A stretch of 7,532 bases of DNA from Methanomicrobiales archaeon (lineage in GTDB: Archaea; Halobacteriota; Methanomicrobia; Methanomicrobiales; JACTUA01). The DNA is taken from NCBI GenBank assembly GCA_028678555.1, contig JAJRDF010000102.1, forward strand, positions 1-7,532, written 5' to 3'. The notes beneath the pieces are model-generated. The model searched no databases. It was given only the letters and a program-made list of their open reading frames with translations, and was not told the DNA's origin. Each line of letters starts with the position of its first letter. The stretch's first letter is position 1. This document shows positions 1-6,047 of the stretch, in pieces. The translations under genes were made by a program, and so were the position numbers.

Positions 1-861
1 CTGGGGAAGAACATGCACTCGGTGGGCCGGTACCTGGACAATCTCCGGCTGTCCGGGCAGGTGGTGATGCGGGCTTATGGCAAGGCCAAGGTCTTCTCCC
101 TGGCCCGGCGGGTGCCCCTCGCCCACATGATGAGCTGTTCCCGTGAGATGATTCTCGTGCTGGACCGGGACATGCGGGTCGTGCAGATCAATGACCCGTT
201 CCTCTCCCTCCTGAACCTTCCGGCTGGCCAGGTGATGGGGAGATCCCTGGAACACCTGCCCCTCCCGGATCCTGACACGCAGGATCTCCTGCGCAATTTC
301 TCCACCCGGCTGCGGGCGCTGGGGCCTGACACGCACTACCACGAGCATATCCGGTACGGATCCGGATCAGGGGAACTCTTCCTGGGCGCGAATGTCATCC
401 CCCTGGTTTTCGACGACGGGGACCCGGGGTACGCCATCGTGGTCGTGGATATCACCCAGGAACACCGGGCCCACCTGGCGCTGGAGGCCAGTGAAGCCCA
501 GTACCGGGAACTGGTGGAGCTGGCCCATGCAATCATTCTCAAGCTGGACCGTGACGGGAGGATCACCTTCTTCAACGAGTATGCCGAGCGGTTCTTCGGG
601 ATCCCGAAGGAACGTGCCCTCGGGAAGCCTGCAGGCACCCTGATCTTCCATAGGGATGGCGGGGGAGGGAGAGATCTCGCGGATTTGATCCGGAACCTCT
701 GCAGCGGGGGATCGGTCCCGCCCGGGACGGAGACTTCCCATGCCACCGGGGACGGCCGGCAGGTCTGGGTCCGATGGACCCACCGGGCCATCCTGGACGC
801 CGGCGGGGACTGCACCGGTATCCTCTCGGTGGGGAGCGATATCACCTGGATGAGGATCTGA
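1..861 (+). CDS. HTH-PAS-PAS sensor/regulator, 5'-truncated by window edge and cut short by a frameshift
   Basis: The frame is open at base 1 (LGKN before the first visible Met at 13), so the true start lies upstream. Counting from that Met, residues 1-35 look like the end of a helix-turn-helix plus wing (RYLDNLRLSG, then RAYGKAKVFSLARRVP), an N-terminal module I know from HTH-PAS proteins of Methanomicrobiales. Residues about 40-150 form a first PAS domain (MILVLDRDMRVVQIND ... IVVVDITQEHR) and about 160-280 a second (IILKLDRDGRITFFNE ... GILSVGSDIT). Such proteins are presumed cytoplasmic one-component sensors binding a small ligand or cofactor; none can be named here. The frame stops at 859-861, just where a third PAS linker should continue, and that domain resumes in another frame at about 852. 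No membrane segment or kinase domain is visible. Family confident; ligand and targets unknown. Confidence 0.85.
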   Translation: MGKNMHSVGRYLDNLRLSGQVVMRAYGKAKVFSLARRVPLAHMMSCSREMILVLDRDMRVVQINDPFLSLLNLPAGQVMGRSLEHLPLPDPDTQDLLRNFSTRLRALGPDTHYHEHIRYGSGSGELFLGANVIPLVFDDGDPGYAIVVVDITQEHRAHLALEASEAQYRELVELAHAIILKLDRDGRITFFNEYAERFFGIPKERALGKPAGTLIFHRDGGGGRDLADLIRNLCSGGSVPPGTETSHATGDGRQVWVRWTHRAILDAGGDCTGILSVGSDITWMRI

Positions 862-1250
862 AGGCCAGCGAGACCCGGTACCGGGACCTGGCCAACCTGC
901 TGCCGGTGCCTGTATTTGAGAGCAATGAGCAGGGGGAGTTCACCTTCGGAAACCAGGAAGCCCTCCAGATGTTCGGATACGCGCCCGAAGACGCCCGGGC
1001 AGGGATTCATATCCTCGCGATGATCGCGCCGGAGGACCGGGAGCGGGCACAGCAGAGCATGGATCGTGTCCTCAGGGAAGGAAAACGGACCCGGGAGGAA
1101 TACATGGCACTGCGCAGGGACGGGACCCGGTTTCCCATCCTGGCATTCTCGGCGCCCCTCCTGAAGGGGGGGCGGATCGCGGGCATCAGGGGAATCGTCG
1201 TCGACCGGGCCGCCGGGCTCCCCGGGGACGGGATCACTCCCGAAGCCTGA
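774..1250 (+). CDS. Third PAS domain, out-of-frame 3' part of the same regulator gene
   Basis: Meaningful protein starts at about 852 (EDLKASETRYRDLANLLP), the usual linker and first helix of another PAS domain. It continues through FTFGNQEALQMFGY to a PAC-like end (GIRGIVVD) and a short tail. The only ATG in this frame upstream is at 774; residues 1-26 from there are out-of-frame translation of PAS 2, so this is unlikely to be a real independent start. A GTG at 906 would cut into the domain. The simplest reading is one gene spanning 1-1250 with a one-base loss (or equivalent indel) near 850, either a real pseudogenising mutation or a sequencing error. The domain itself is well preserved, which suggests a recent event or an error. 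The protein ends about 20 residues after the PAS fold, so no output domain follows. Confidence 0.6.
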   Translation: MDPPGHPGRRRGLHRYPLGGERYHLDEDLKASETRYRDLANLLPVPVFESNEQGEFTFGNQEALQMFGYAPEDARAGIHILAMIAPEDRERAQQSMDRVLREGKRTREEYMALRRDGTRFPILAFSAPLLKGGRIAGIRGIVVDRAAGLPGDGITPEA

Positions 1251-1284
1251 TTCCGGGGCCGTGAATTTCCCGGAACCCCATCCC

Positions 1285-1290
1285 TTTTAT
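1285..1290 (+). promoter_or_regulatory. TATA box of the phosphorylase-deaminase operon
   Basis: TTTTAT lies in an otherwise GC-rich gap 35 bases after the PAS gene. An archaeal start site about 25 nt downstream would fall near 1311-1315, giving a leader of roughly 100 nt before the chosen ATG at 1413, or a nearly leaderless transcript for the ATG at 1315. No other AT-rich box lies between the two genes. Confidence 0.5.
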
Positions 1291-1412
1291 CTCCTGACGT
1301 CCGATCCGGTACCCATGGAGCGTCGTGGCGGTCTGTCCCTCACTGTCCGGGTCTCCCCGGGCTGTTGGAGGGATCGCAGGGCAGCGGACATGCTGGCAGG
1401 GGGGAAGGCCTG

Positions 1413-2084
1413 ATGCTGGCCCTCATCGGCGGCACCAGCCTCATGTTCGCCGACCTTCCCCCGCTGGCGAAGGAGCGGGTGGCAACCCCATTCGGCCCCG
1501 TGGACGTACTCTGCGGCGACATGCTCATGCTCATGCGGCACCAGGGGGGATACCCACCGCACCGGATCAACTCGAGAGCCCAGATGGCGGCACTGGCCAT
1601 CCGGGGGGCGGACCGGGTGGTGGCAGTGGGATCCTCCGGTTCCCTGAAGAAAGAGATCCCCCCGGGATCCGTTGTGATCCCCCACGATTACCTGAGCTGG
1701 GGGGACATTCCCTCCATCCATGACCATGCCATCGCCCATGTGCGGCCGGAGATCGACCTGGAGCTGCACCGGGAGCTGGTCCGGCTTGTGCCGGGATCGA
1801 TCCCCCGCGGCGTGTACGTGCAGACCCGGGGACCCCGGATCGAGACCATTGCCGAGGTGCAGGCCCTCGCCCGTATCGCCGATGTGGTGGGGATGACGAT
1901 CGCGAGCGAAGCCACGCTGGCCCAGGAGCTGGATCTCCGCTTCGCCGCCATCTGCACCGTCGATAACTATGCCCATGGCCTGGGAGGAGAGATGCTCACG
2001 TATGAGCATCTCCTGGAGTCTGCACGTGTGCACCGGCAGGAAAGAGGCGAGATGGTCCGCAGGATCGCGGAGGAGCTGGCATGA
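1413..2084 (+). CDS. MTAP/PNP-family nucleoside phosphorylase, probably 5'-methylthioinosine/5'-deoxyinosine phosphorylase
   Basis: Phosphorolysis of a 5'-modified purine nucleoside to free base and 5-modified ribose-1-phosphate. The 223-residue protein shows the family motifs in order: GGTS at 6-9, RH at 42-43 with YPPHRIN at 47-53, phosphate-loop GSSGSL at 73-78, TRGPRIET at 138-145, and GMTIASEA at 160-167 (ribose and base site). Adenine-specific MTAPs have a DYD-type pair near the C-terminus; here the sequence is VDNYAHG (183-189) with N185, which fits a 6-oxopurine such as hypoxanthine. That is inference from the family. The next gene, a DadD-like deaminase, would supply inosine-type substrates, and the ATGA overlap suggests coupled translation. 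ATG 1413 is chosen because it follows a purine-rich GGGGGGAAGG and places the GGTS strand right at the N-terminus; a TTG at 1365 would add a non-conserved extension. Slightly shorter than the usual 250 or more residues. Confidence 0.88.
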   Translation: MLALIGGTSLMFADLPPLAKERVATPFGPVDVLCGDMLMLMRHQGGYPPHRINSRAQMAALAIRGADRVVAVGSSGSLKKEIPPGSVVIPHDYLSWGDIPSIHDHAIAHVRPEIDLELHRELVRLVPGSIPRGVYVQTRGPRIETIAEVQALARIADVVGMTIASEATLAQELDLRFAAICTVDNYAHGLGGEMLTYEHLLESARVHRQERGEMVRRIAEELA

Positions 2085-3406
2085 CGGCGGAATCTGACCG
2101 GGAAGAGATCTTCCGGGCGAAGGGCCGGATCCTGATCCTCTCGGCGACCCTGGGGAACGAGACCCGGGACATCTACATCGGAGGGGACGGGCTCATCGAG
2201 TATGTGGGCACGGGGGGAACGGCGCGCCACGGCAGGGATGCGGCCGTGACCCTGGACGGCCGCAACCACCTCGTCCTCCCCGGCCTCGTGAACACCCACA
2301 CCCATGCAGCCATGACGCTCCTCCGGGGCTACGCCGACGACATGCCCCTCCAGGAGTGGCTTTCACAGAAGATCTGGCCCCTCGAGGCCCACCTGACGGG
2401 AAAGGACGTGTACCAGGGCACCCGCCTCGCCTGCCTGGAGATGATCCGGAGCGGCACCACGGCCTTCAATGACATGTACTTCCACATGGAGGACGCGGCC
2501 CGGGCCGTCTCTGAAGCCGGGATCCGGGCGACGCTCGCCTACGGATTCCTGGACATGGGGGATCCCGGGAAGCGGGAGAAGGAGTGCCGTGCCACAGAGG
2601 CGCTGGTGCGCCATGTGAAAGGGCTCCGGAATCCCCGGATCCGGGCGGCGGTGGGTCCCCATGCGGTGTACACCGTTTCACCGGAGGGGCTGCAATGGTG
2701 CGCCGGGTTTGCCCGTGAGCAGGGGATCGGGGTCCACGTGCACCTCTCCGAAACGGAGCAGGAGGTCCGGGAGTGCATGGTCGCCCGCGGGGACAGGCCC
2801 GCCGCACACCTGGACCGGTGCGGGTGCCTGACCCCACAGACGGTGGCGGCCCACTGCTGCTGGCTGGACCGGGAGGAGTGCTCCCTCATCGCCGCCCGGG
2901 GCACCGCCGCCTCCCACAACCCCACCAGCAACATGAAGCTGGCCGTGGGAAGGGCGATGCCCTACCACTGGATGCGGGAGTCCGGTGCCCGCGTGACCCT
3001 CGGCACCGACGGGGCTGCCTCCAACAACAGCCTGGACATGTTCGGGGCCATGAAGGGCGCGGCACTGCTCCAGAAGTTCTTCTGGAACCGGCAGACCCTC
3101 CTCCCGGCTCCCGAGGCCCTCTCCATGGCCACTGAGGCGGGTGCCGCGGCGCTGGGGATCGGCCCGGGCCGGATCGAGGCGGGTGCCCCTGCTGACCTGA
3201 TCCTCGTTTCCACGAGCTCAGCTGATCTCACCCCGCTCCACCATCCCGCCTCCAACCTGGTCTATTCCTGCACGGGCGGCAGCGTGCAGACCGTCATCTG
3301 TGACGGGAGGGTGCTCATGCATAAAAGGGTGGTGCCGGGGGAGCAGGAAGCCCTGGAGGGCGCGGAGAAGGCGGCCCGGGACCTGGTCAGCAGGGCCAGT
3401 TCCTGA
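2081..3406 (+). CDS. dadD: 5'-deoxyadenosine deaminase (DadD; SAH/MTA deaminase family)
   Basis: Amidohydrolase of 441 residues that hydrolytically deaminates adenosine derivatives. Characterised archaeal DadD acts on 5'-deoxyadenosine, S-adenosylhomocysteine and methylthioadenosine, giving the inosine analogues. The metal-dependent TIM-barrel site is complete: HTH at 73-75, VHVHLSETE with H221 and E224, AHCC with H258, and LGTDGAASNN with D310. The family-specific GPHAVYT (192-198) and NPTSNMKLAVG (280-290) are also present. N- and C-terminal beta-sandwich segments flank the barrel (ADLILV at 371-376). The start ATG overlaps the stop of the phosphorylase (ATGA, 2081-2084), which indicates translational coupling and a shared pathway: deaminate, then phosphorolyse. 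Its substrates arise from radical-SAM enzymes and methyltransferases, both abundant in methanogens. Exact substrate preference among the three nucleosides cannot be read from sequence; chlorohydrolase-like relatives are less likely given the context. Confidence 0.92.
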   Translation: MTAESDREEIFRAKGRILILSATLGNETRDIYIGGDGLIEYVGTGGTARHGRDAAVTLDGRNHLVLPGLVNTHTHAAMTLLRGYADDMPLQEWLSQKIWPLEAHLTGKDVYQGTRLACLEMIRSGTTAFNDMYFHMEDAARAVSEAGIRATLAYGFLDMGDPGKREKECRATEALVRHVKGLRNPRIRAAVGPHAVYTVSPEGLQWCAGFAREQGIGVHVHLSETEQEVRECMVARGDRPAAHLDRCGCLTPQTVAAHCCWLDREECSLIAARGTAASHNPTSNMKLAVGRAMPYHWMRESGARVTLGTDGAASNNSLDMFGAMKGAALLQKFFWNRQTLLPAPEALSMATEAGAAALGIGPGRIEAGAPADLILVSTSSADLTPLHHPASNLVYSCTGGSVQTVICDGRVLMHKRVVPGEQEALEGAEKAARDLVSRASS

Positions 3407-3425
3407 TCGCCAGTGACACTTCCCA

Positions 3426-3452
3426 GCGGGAATCTCCCGCCTCACACGGGAG
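3426..3452 (+). terminator. Two overlapping, mutually exclusive hairpins after dadD
   Basis: GCGGGA (3426-3431) pairs perfectly with TCCCGC (3435-3440) around a 3-nt loop. The same central segment, CTCCCG (3434-3439), can instead pair with CGGGAG (3447-3452). No T-run follows, so this is not a classic archaeal oligo-T terminator. It may be a processing or 3'-end structure of the operon mRNA. Confidence 0.3.
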
Positions 3453-3495
3453 GGAAACACCGGCCCCCGGGGTCGGGGACCTCCCATCACAACCG

Positions 3496-3501
3496 TTAAA
3501 T
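3496..3501 (+). promoter_or_regulatory. TATA box of tRNA-Trp
   Basis: TTAAAT, in the only AT-rich patch between dadD and the tRNA, ends 34 nt before the mature 5' end. A start about 25 nt downstream gives a leader of roughly 10 nt, to be removed by RNase P. Confidence 0.55.
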
Positions 3502-3535
3502 TTCCTGCACTCCACCGGTGTACGGAATCCCCAGC

Positions 3536-3690
3536 GGGGCTGTGGCCTAGTCCGGCATGGCGACGGGCTCCAGCGGTCTCGGTGCGGGTGATGAACAATG
3601 GGTCTCCTGAAAAGCTGTGATGATCCGTTGGAGCACTGACGCACCATCGGAGAGACCCGTCGATCGTGAGTTCAAATCTCACCAGCCCCA
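3536..3690 (+). tRNA. trnW: tRNA-Trp (anticodon CCA) with intron
   Basis: Cloverleaf read by hand: acceptor GGGGCTG (3536-3542) with CAGCCCC (3683-3689) and discriminator A at 3690; D stem GCC (3545-3547) with GGC (3559-3561); anticodon stem ACGGG (3563-3567) with CCCGT (3656-3660); loop C32 T33 C34 C35 A36 G37 then, after the intron, A38 (3655). The T stem GTGAG/CTCAC (3666-3670, 3678-3682) closes a TTCAAAT loop. Anticodon CCA decodes UGG. The intron (3574-3654, 81 nt) interrupts the gene after position 37, the common archaeal site. The bulge-helix-bulge is canonical: CTCC (3568-3571) pairs with GGAG (3649-3652), flanked by bulges AG/C (3572-3574) and AG/A (3653-3655), with cleavage after the second base of each bulge. 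CCA at the 3' end is not encoded. Confidence 0.97.
3574..3654 (+). ncRNA. Box C/D guide RNA encoded in the tRNA-Trp intron
   Basis: Box C GTGATGA (3588-3594), box D' CTGA (3607-3610), box C' GTGATGA (3617-3623) and box D CTGA (3636-3639) all match consensus. The outer stem GGTGCG/CGCACC (3581-3586, 3640-3645) abuts the C and D boxes. Both spacers are 12 nt, the expected archaeal length. The D' guide ending GGGTCTC (3600-3606) pairs with 3652-3658 of the same transcript; the fifth base before D' (G3602) faces C3656, tRNA position 39. The D guide (3624-3635) pairs with 3567-3576; its fifth base (G3631) faces C3570, position 34, the wobble base. Predicted products are Cm34 and Cm39. The Haloferax tRNA-Trp intron is known to guide methylation at 34 and 39, so the role is inferred with good precedent. 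After splicing, the intron may persist as a free sRNP with L7Ae, Nop5 and fibrillarin. Confidence 0.93.
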
Positions 3691-3776
3691 CATTTCCTGA
3701 TGCAGGCTTCTTCTACCACCCTCACCTGTCATCAGGGTCGTTCCCCATCGGTTTCTTTCGTCAATTGATTCTGGTG

Positions 3777-3917
3777 GGACGCTCCTGGGGGGCTTTCGCC
3801 CCCCGCCGCGTGGGCGCCCCCCCCTCGGTTTCTGGGATTCATGATAACCATTGGCTCAGACTATCCTCACGCGGGGGGTGCCACAGCGGCAGGGGGCGGC
3901 AGCCCCCGAGAGCGTCC
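3777..3917. repeat. Imperfect GC-rich inverted repeat, about 52-bp arms
   Basis: The left arm (3777-3828) and the reverse complement of the right arm (3866-3917) start with the same GGACGCTC and then share, in the same order, a GGGGGC hairpin block, a GCCGC-TGG block and a C6 run. About 37 bp of lower-GC sequence separates them. Each arm contains its own hairpin: GGGGGGC/GCCCCCC (3787-3793, 3798-3804) with a TTTC loop, and GGGGGC/GCCCCC (3892-3897, 3902-3907). There is no ORF or transposase inside. It lies between the tRNA and the 3' end of the convergent ferritin-like gene. It could be a MITE-like or intergenic palindromic repeat, or a bidirectional terminator. No target-site duplication is evident. 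Confidence 0.6.
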
Positions 3918-3926
3918 ACTATCTGT

Positions 3927-3952
3927 GGTATTTCAGGCATTGATCAAATACC
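3927..3952 (-). terminator. Hairpin beyond the ferritin-like gene, possible 3'-end signal
   Basis: GGTATTT (3927-3933) pairs perfectly with AAATACC (3946-3952) over a 12-nt loop, 66-91 bases beyond the stop of the minus-strand ferritin-like gene. Read on the minus strand, T-rich tracts (rc of 3990-3996 and 3956-3962) precede it. This could mark the 3' end of that transcript. Confidence 0.3.
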
Positions 3953-4017
3953 ATCGGAAAAGATGAGACGTTACCGGCGAAGTGAATGAGAAAAATGGGA
4001 GGTGATGGTCCCCGGTA

Positions 4018-4473
4018 TTACCAGGCCTCGGGGAAGGCCATGTTGGTGTAGATGTCCTCCAGCCGTGCCTTGTGGCCGCGCTCCATGGTGGCGAGCTCGG
4101 TGAACATCTTCTTCTGCTCGGCTTCCTTGCTGGCCTGGGCAAGGCCAGTGTAGAGCTGCATCGCTTCCAGCTCGCGCTTGATGGCGACGACAAGGCCATC
4201 CACGGGCTTCATGGTCGGGGTCAGATCAGGGGTCTTGATGCTGTCCCCCACCTTGTAGTCCTTTGCCTCGTCGAACTTCAGGGTCGTCGGGCCCCGGGCC
4301 AGGAGTCCCTGCAGTAACTCCCGGTGCTTGGTCTCCTCTCCGGCCAGCTCGTTGAACACACTCTTCATGGCGGGGTCCTTGGCCCTGTCGGAAACGCTGC
4401 GGTAGAAGGTATAGGCTTCCACTTCCTTGGCGATGGCGTTGGTGATGATCTTCTTGTAATCCTCTGGTTTCAT
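4018..4473 (-). CDS. Ferritin-like di-iron protein (rubrerythrin family, no rubredoxin domain)
   Basis: This 151-residue protein is a four-helix di-iron bundle. The two half-sites repeat: KEVEAYTFY (16-24) with EETKH (46-50), and RELEAMQLY (100-108) with MERGH (130-134). This gives the carboxylate ligands (E19 and E103 likely) plus two ExxH motifs (E47/H50, E131/H134) typical of rubrerythrin and erythrin proteins. No CxxC pair is present, so the rubredoxin electron-transfer domain of classical rubrerythrin is absent. Such proteins are cytoplasmic and tied to peroxide reduction or iron handling in anaerobes; which applies here is not shown. ATG 4473 follows a clear GGAGG seven bases upstream and a TATA box (4513-4520). 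The frame stays open to 4602, but that part contains the promoter. It is monocistronic, divergent from fae-hps and convergent with tRNA-Trp. Confidence 0.9.
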   Translation of the reverse strand: MKPEDYKKIITNAIAKEVEAYTFYRSVSDRAKDPAMKSVFNELAGEETKHRELLQGLLARGPTTLKFDEAKDYKVGDSIKTPDLTPTMKPVDGLVVAIKRELEAMQLYTGLAQASKEAEQKKMFTELATMERGHKARLEDIYTNMAFPEAW

Positions 4474-4512
4474 CTCACGTCCTCCTTTTCGGATGAGTAT
4501 GCTCACGGGTGA

Positions 4513-4520
4513 TATATAAA
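4513..4520 (-). promoter_or_regulatory. TATA box of the ferritin-like gene
   Basis: On the minus strand this reads TTTATATA, a near-ideal archaeal TATA. A start about 25 nt downstream (near 4490) leaves a leader of about 15-20 nt that holds the GGAGG Shine-Dalgarno (4481-4485). This fixes the ATG at 4473 and suggests strong expression. Confidence 0.8.
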
Positions 4521-4522
4521 AG

Positions 4523-4784
4523 ATCGCTTTTGCGGTTCTTTCACGCATGATTGCGCATTGGGGAATTTTTATCAGGCGGAATCGAAAAAAACATCGTGAC
4601 AACGCTTTGTTTCCCCAAAAAGAGGGTGATTTTCAATATTTTATCTCCATAACATCCGGGTTGAGTACAGTACCTTCCCTTAACGCCCCGGGGTTGCAGG
4701 AGCCGGGCAGAAGGCCCCTGCGAGGCTGATGTCCGGGCTGCCTTTTCGGGACACTCCGGTACCGCCGCCTGCAGATTCCTTTCA
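4523..4784. other. Divergent intergenic region with a mismatched hairpin
   Basis: No credible gene. An AT-rich half (to about 4680) contains AATATTTTAT (4635-4644), which could be a second plus-strand TATA box. A GC-rich half follows, with hairpin GCAGG-A-GCC (4696-4704) against GGC-C-CCTGC (4713-4721): 8 bp with one A/C mismatch and an 8-nt loop. A short CTTTTC (4742-4747) comes later. A small structured RNA from about 4665 to 4747 is conceivable but unsupported beyond this. Confidence 0.35.
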
Positions 4785-4792
4785 TTTTTATA
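4785..4792 (+). promoter_or_regulatory. TATA box of fae-hps
   Basis: TTTTTATA is centred about 41 bases before the ATG at 4830. A start near 4814 leaves a leader of about 15 nt carrying a weak GAGGGAT-like ribosome site (4815-4821). Confidence 0.7.
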
Positions 4793-4829
4793 GTTGCTGC
4801 TCACACGCTACAGCAGAGGGATATCGGAT

Positions 4830-6011
4830 ATGTACTGCATCGGTGAAGCACTCGTCGGCGACGGGCCGGAGCTCGCGCACATGGATCTCGTCATCGGCGA
4901 CAAGGAAGGGCCGGTGGGGGCTGCCTTTGCGAACGCAGTTTCCCAGCTCTCGGCCGGGCACACCCCGCTCCTCGCGGTGATCCGCCCCAACCTGCTGACC
5001 AAGCCCGTGACTCTTGTCATCCCCAAGGTGACACTGAAAGGGGTGAAGCAGGTGAACCAGATGTTCGGGCCCGTGCAGGCCGCGGTCTCGAAGGCGGTGG
5101 CGGACTGCCTGGAGGAGGGTGTCTTCAAGGGGGTGGACGTGGAGAAGGTGGTGATCCTGGCCTCCGCATTCCTCCATCCCGATGCCCGGGACTACAACAA
5201 GATCTACCGGTTCAACTATGGCGCCACCAAGCTGGCCATCCGGCGGGCCCTGGACAACTTCCCGGACACCCAGACGCTCATTTACGAGAAGGACCGGCAG
5301 GCCCATGCCATCATGGGGTTCAAGGTCCAGCGGCTCTGGGACCCTCCCTACCTGCAGGTGGCCATCGATCTCGTGGACATGAAGCGGGTGGAGGAGGTCC
5401 TCACCGCCCTCCCCGACAACGACCACCTGACCATCGAGGCGGGAACCCCGCTCATCAAGAAGTTCGGTCTCTCCGTCATCTCCGAGATCCGGAAGGTACG
5501 CCCCTCTGCCTTCATCATCGCTGACATGAAAATCCTGGACACGGGTAACCTGGAGGCCCGGATGGCCGCCGATGCCTCTGCCGATGCCGTGGTCATCTCG
5601 GGCCTTGCACCGGTCCAGACCCTGGAGAAGGCCATCACCGAAGCGAAGAAGACCGGTATCTATTCCATCATCGACATGCTGAACGTCCCCGACCCGGTGA
5701 AGGTGATCAAGTCCCTCGCCGCAAAGCCCGATATCGTGGAGCTCCACCGGGCCATCGATGCCGAGGCCAGCAACCACGGCTGGGGCGATATCGCCGCACT
5801 GAAGAAGGCGGCAGGCGGCAAGCTCCTGGTGGCCACCGCCGGCGGTATCCGCGTTCCGGTGGTGAAGACGGCCCTCAAGGCAGGCGCCGACATCGTGGTC
5901 GTGGGAAGGGCCATCACGGCGAGCAGGGATGTCCGGCACGCGGCCGAGGAGTTCCTGGAGGAAATGTCGAAGGAAGAGATCGACCAGTTCCGGGTGATGA
6001 CGGACTTTTAG
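4830..6011 (+). CDS. fae-hps: Bifunctional formaldehyde-activating enzyme / 3-hexulose-6-phosphate synthase
   Basis: A 393-residue fusion. Residues 1-160 are Fae (IGEALVGDGPELAHMDLVIG, SAGHTPLLAVIRPNL, then the RFNYGATKLAIRRAL segment), which condenses formaldehyde with tetrahydromethanopterin to the methylene form; H17 corresponds to the catalytic His of Methylorubrum Fae. Residues about 162-393 are Hps, an OMP-decarboxylase-fold aldolase interconverting ribulose 5-phosphate plus formaldehyde and hexulose 6-phosphate. Visible Hps motifs are EAGTPLIK (203-210), the D232-x-K234-x-x-D237 catalytic cluster, ELHRAID (304-310), GGIR (338-341) and VVGRAIT (357-363). In archaea without an oxidative pentose-phosphate route, Hps is thought to run toward ribulose 5-phosphate, with the fused Fae trapping the released formaldehyde. 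The partner isomerase (Phi) is not in the window. ATG 4830 matches the conserved Fae N-terminus; the TTG at 4794 lies too close to the TATA box. Both halves look intact. Confidence 0.97.
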   Translation: MYCIGEALVGDGPELAHMDLVIGDKEGPVGAAFANAVSQLSAGHTPLLAVIRPNLLTKPVTLVIPKVTLKGVKQVNQMFGPVQAAVSKAVADCLEEGVFKGVDVEKVVILASAFLHPDARDYNKIYRFNYGATKLAIRRALDNFPDTQTLIYEKDRQAHAIMGFKVQRLWDPPYLQVAIDLVDMKRVEEVLTALPDNDHLTIEAGTPLIKKFGLSVISEIRKVRPSAFIIADMKILDTGNLEARMAADASADAVVISGLAPVQTLEKAITEAKKTGIYSIIDMLNVPDPVKVIKSLAAKPDIVELHRAIDAEASNHGWGDIAALKKAAGGKLLVATAGGIRVPVVKTALKAGADIVVVGRAITASRDVRHAAEEFLEEMSKEEIDQFRVMTDF

Positions 6012-6047
6012 TCCGCAATGAAGGAAAGGGTCTCCGAAATTCCGGAG
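6001..6047 (+). terminator. Hairpins at and after the fae-hps stop
   Basis: CGGAC (6001-6005) and GTCCG (6011-6015) form a stem whose loop holds most of the stop codon. CTCCG (6032-6036) and CGGAG (6043-6047) form a second stem. Only a weak ATTTGTT follows, so a role in 3'-end formation is a guess. Confidence 0.3.

Noticed and set aside
845..865. Programmed frameshift linking PAS 2 to PAS 3
   Set aside because: No slippery sequence or stimulatory structure is evident at the junction.
336..1010. 224-codon frame on the minus strand
   Set aside because: Antisense to two recognisable PAS domains.
1287..2033. 248-codon frame on the minus strand
   Set aside because: Antisense to the phosphorylase, low-complexity His/Gly-rich translation, no motif.
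3561..3691. Interrupted tRNA read as a tRNA pseudogene
   Set aside because: The insertion is a canonical position-37/38 intron with perfect bulge-helix-bulge, so the gene is functional.
3666..3989. 107-codon frame starting in the tRNA 3' exon
   Set aside because: It starts within tRNA-Trp and translates the inverted repeat; no protein features.
4788..5939. 383-codon frame on the minus strand
   Set aside because: It is antisense to fae-hps, whose motifs are complete; the frame is open only because of high GC and is His/Gly/Asp-rich without domains.
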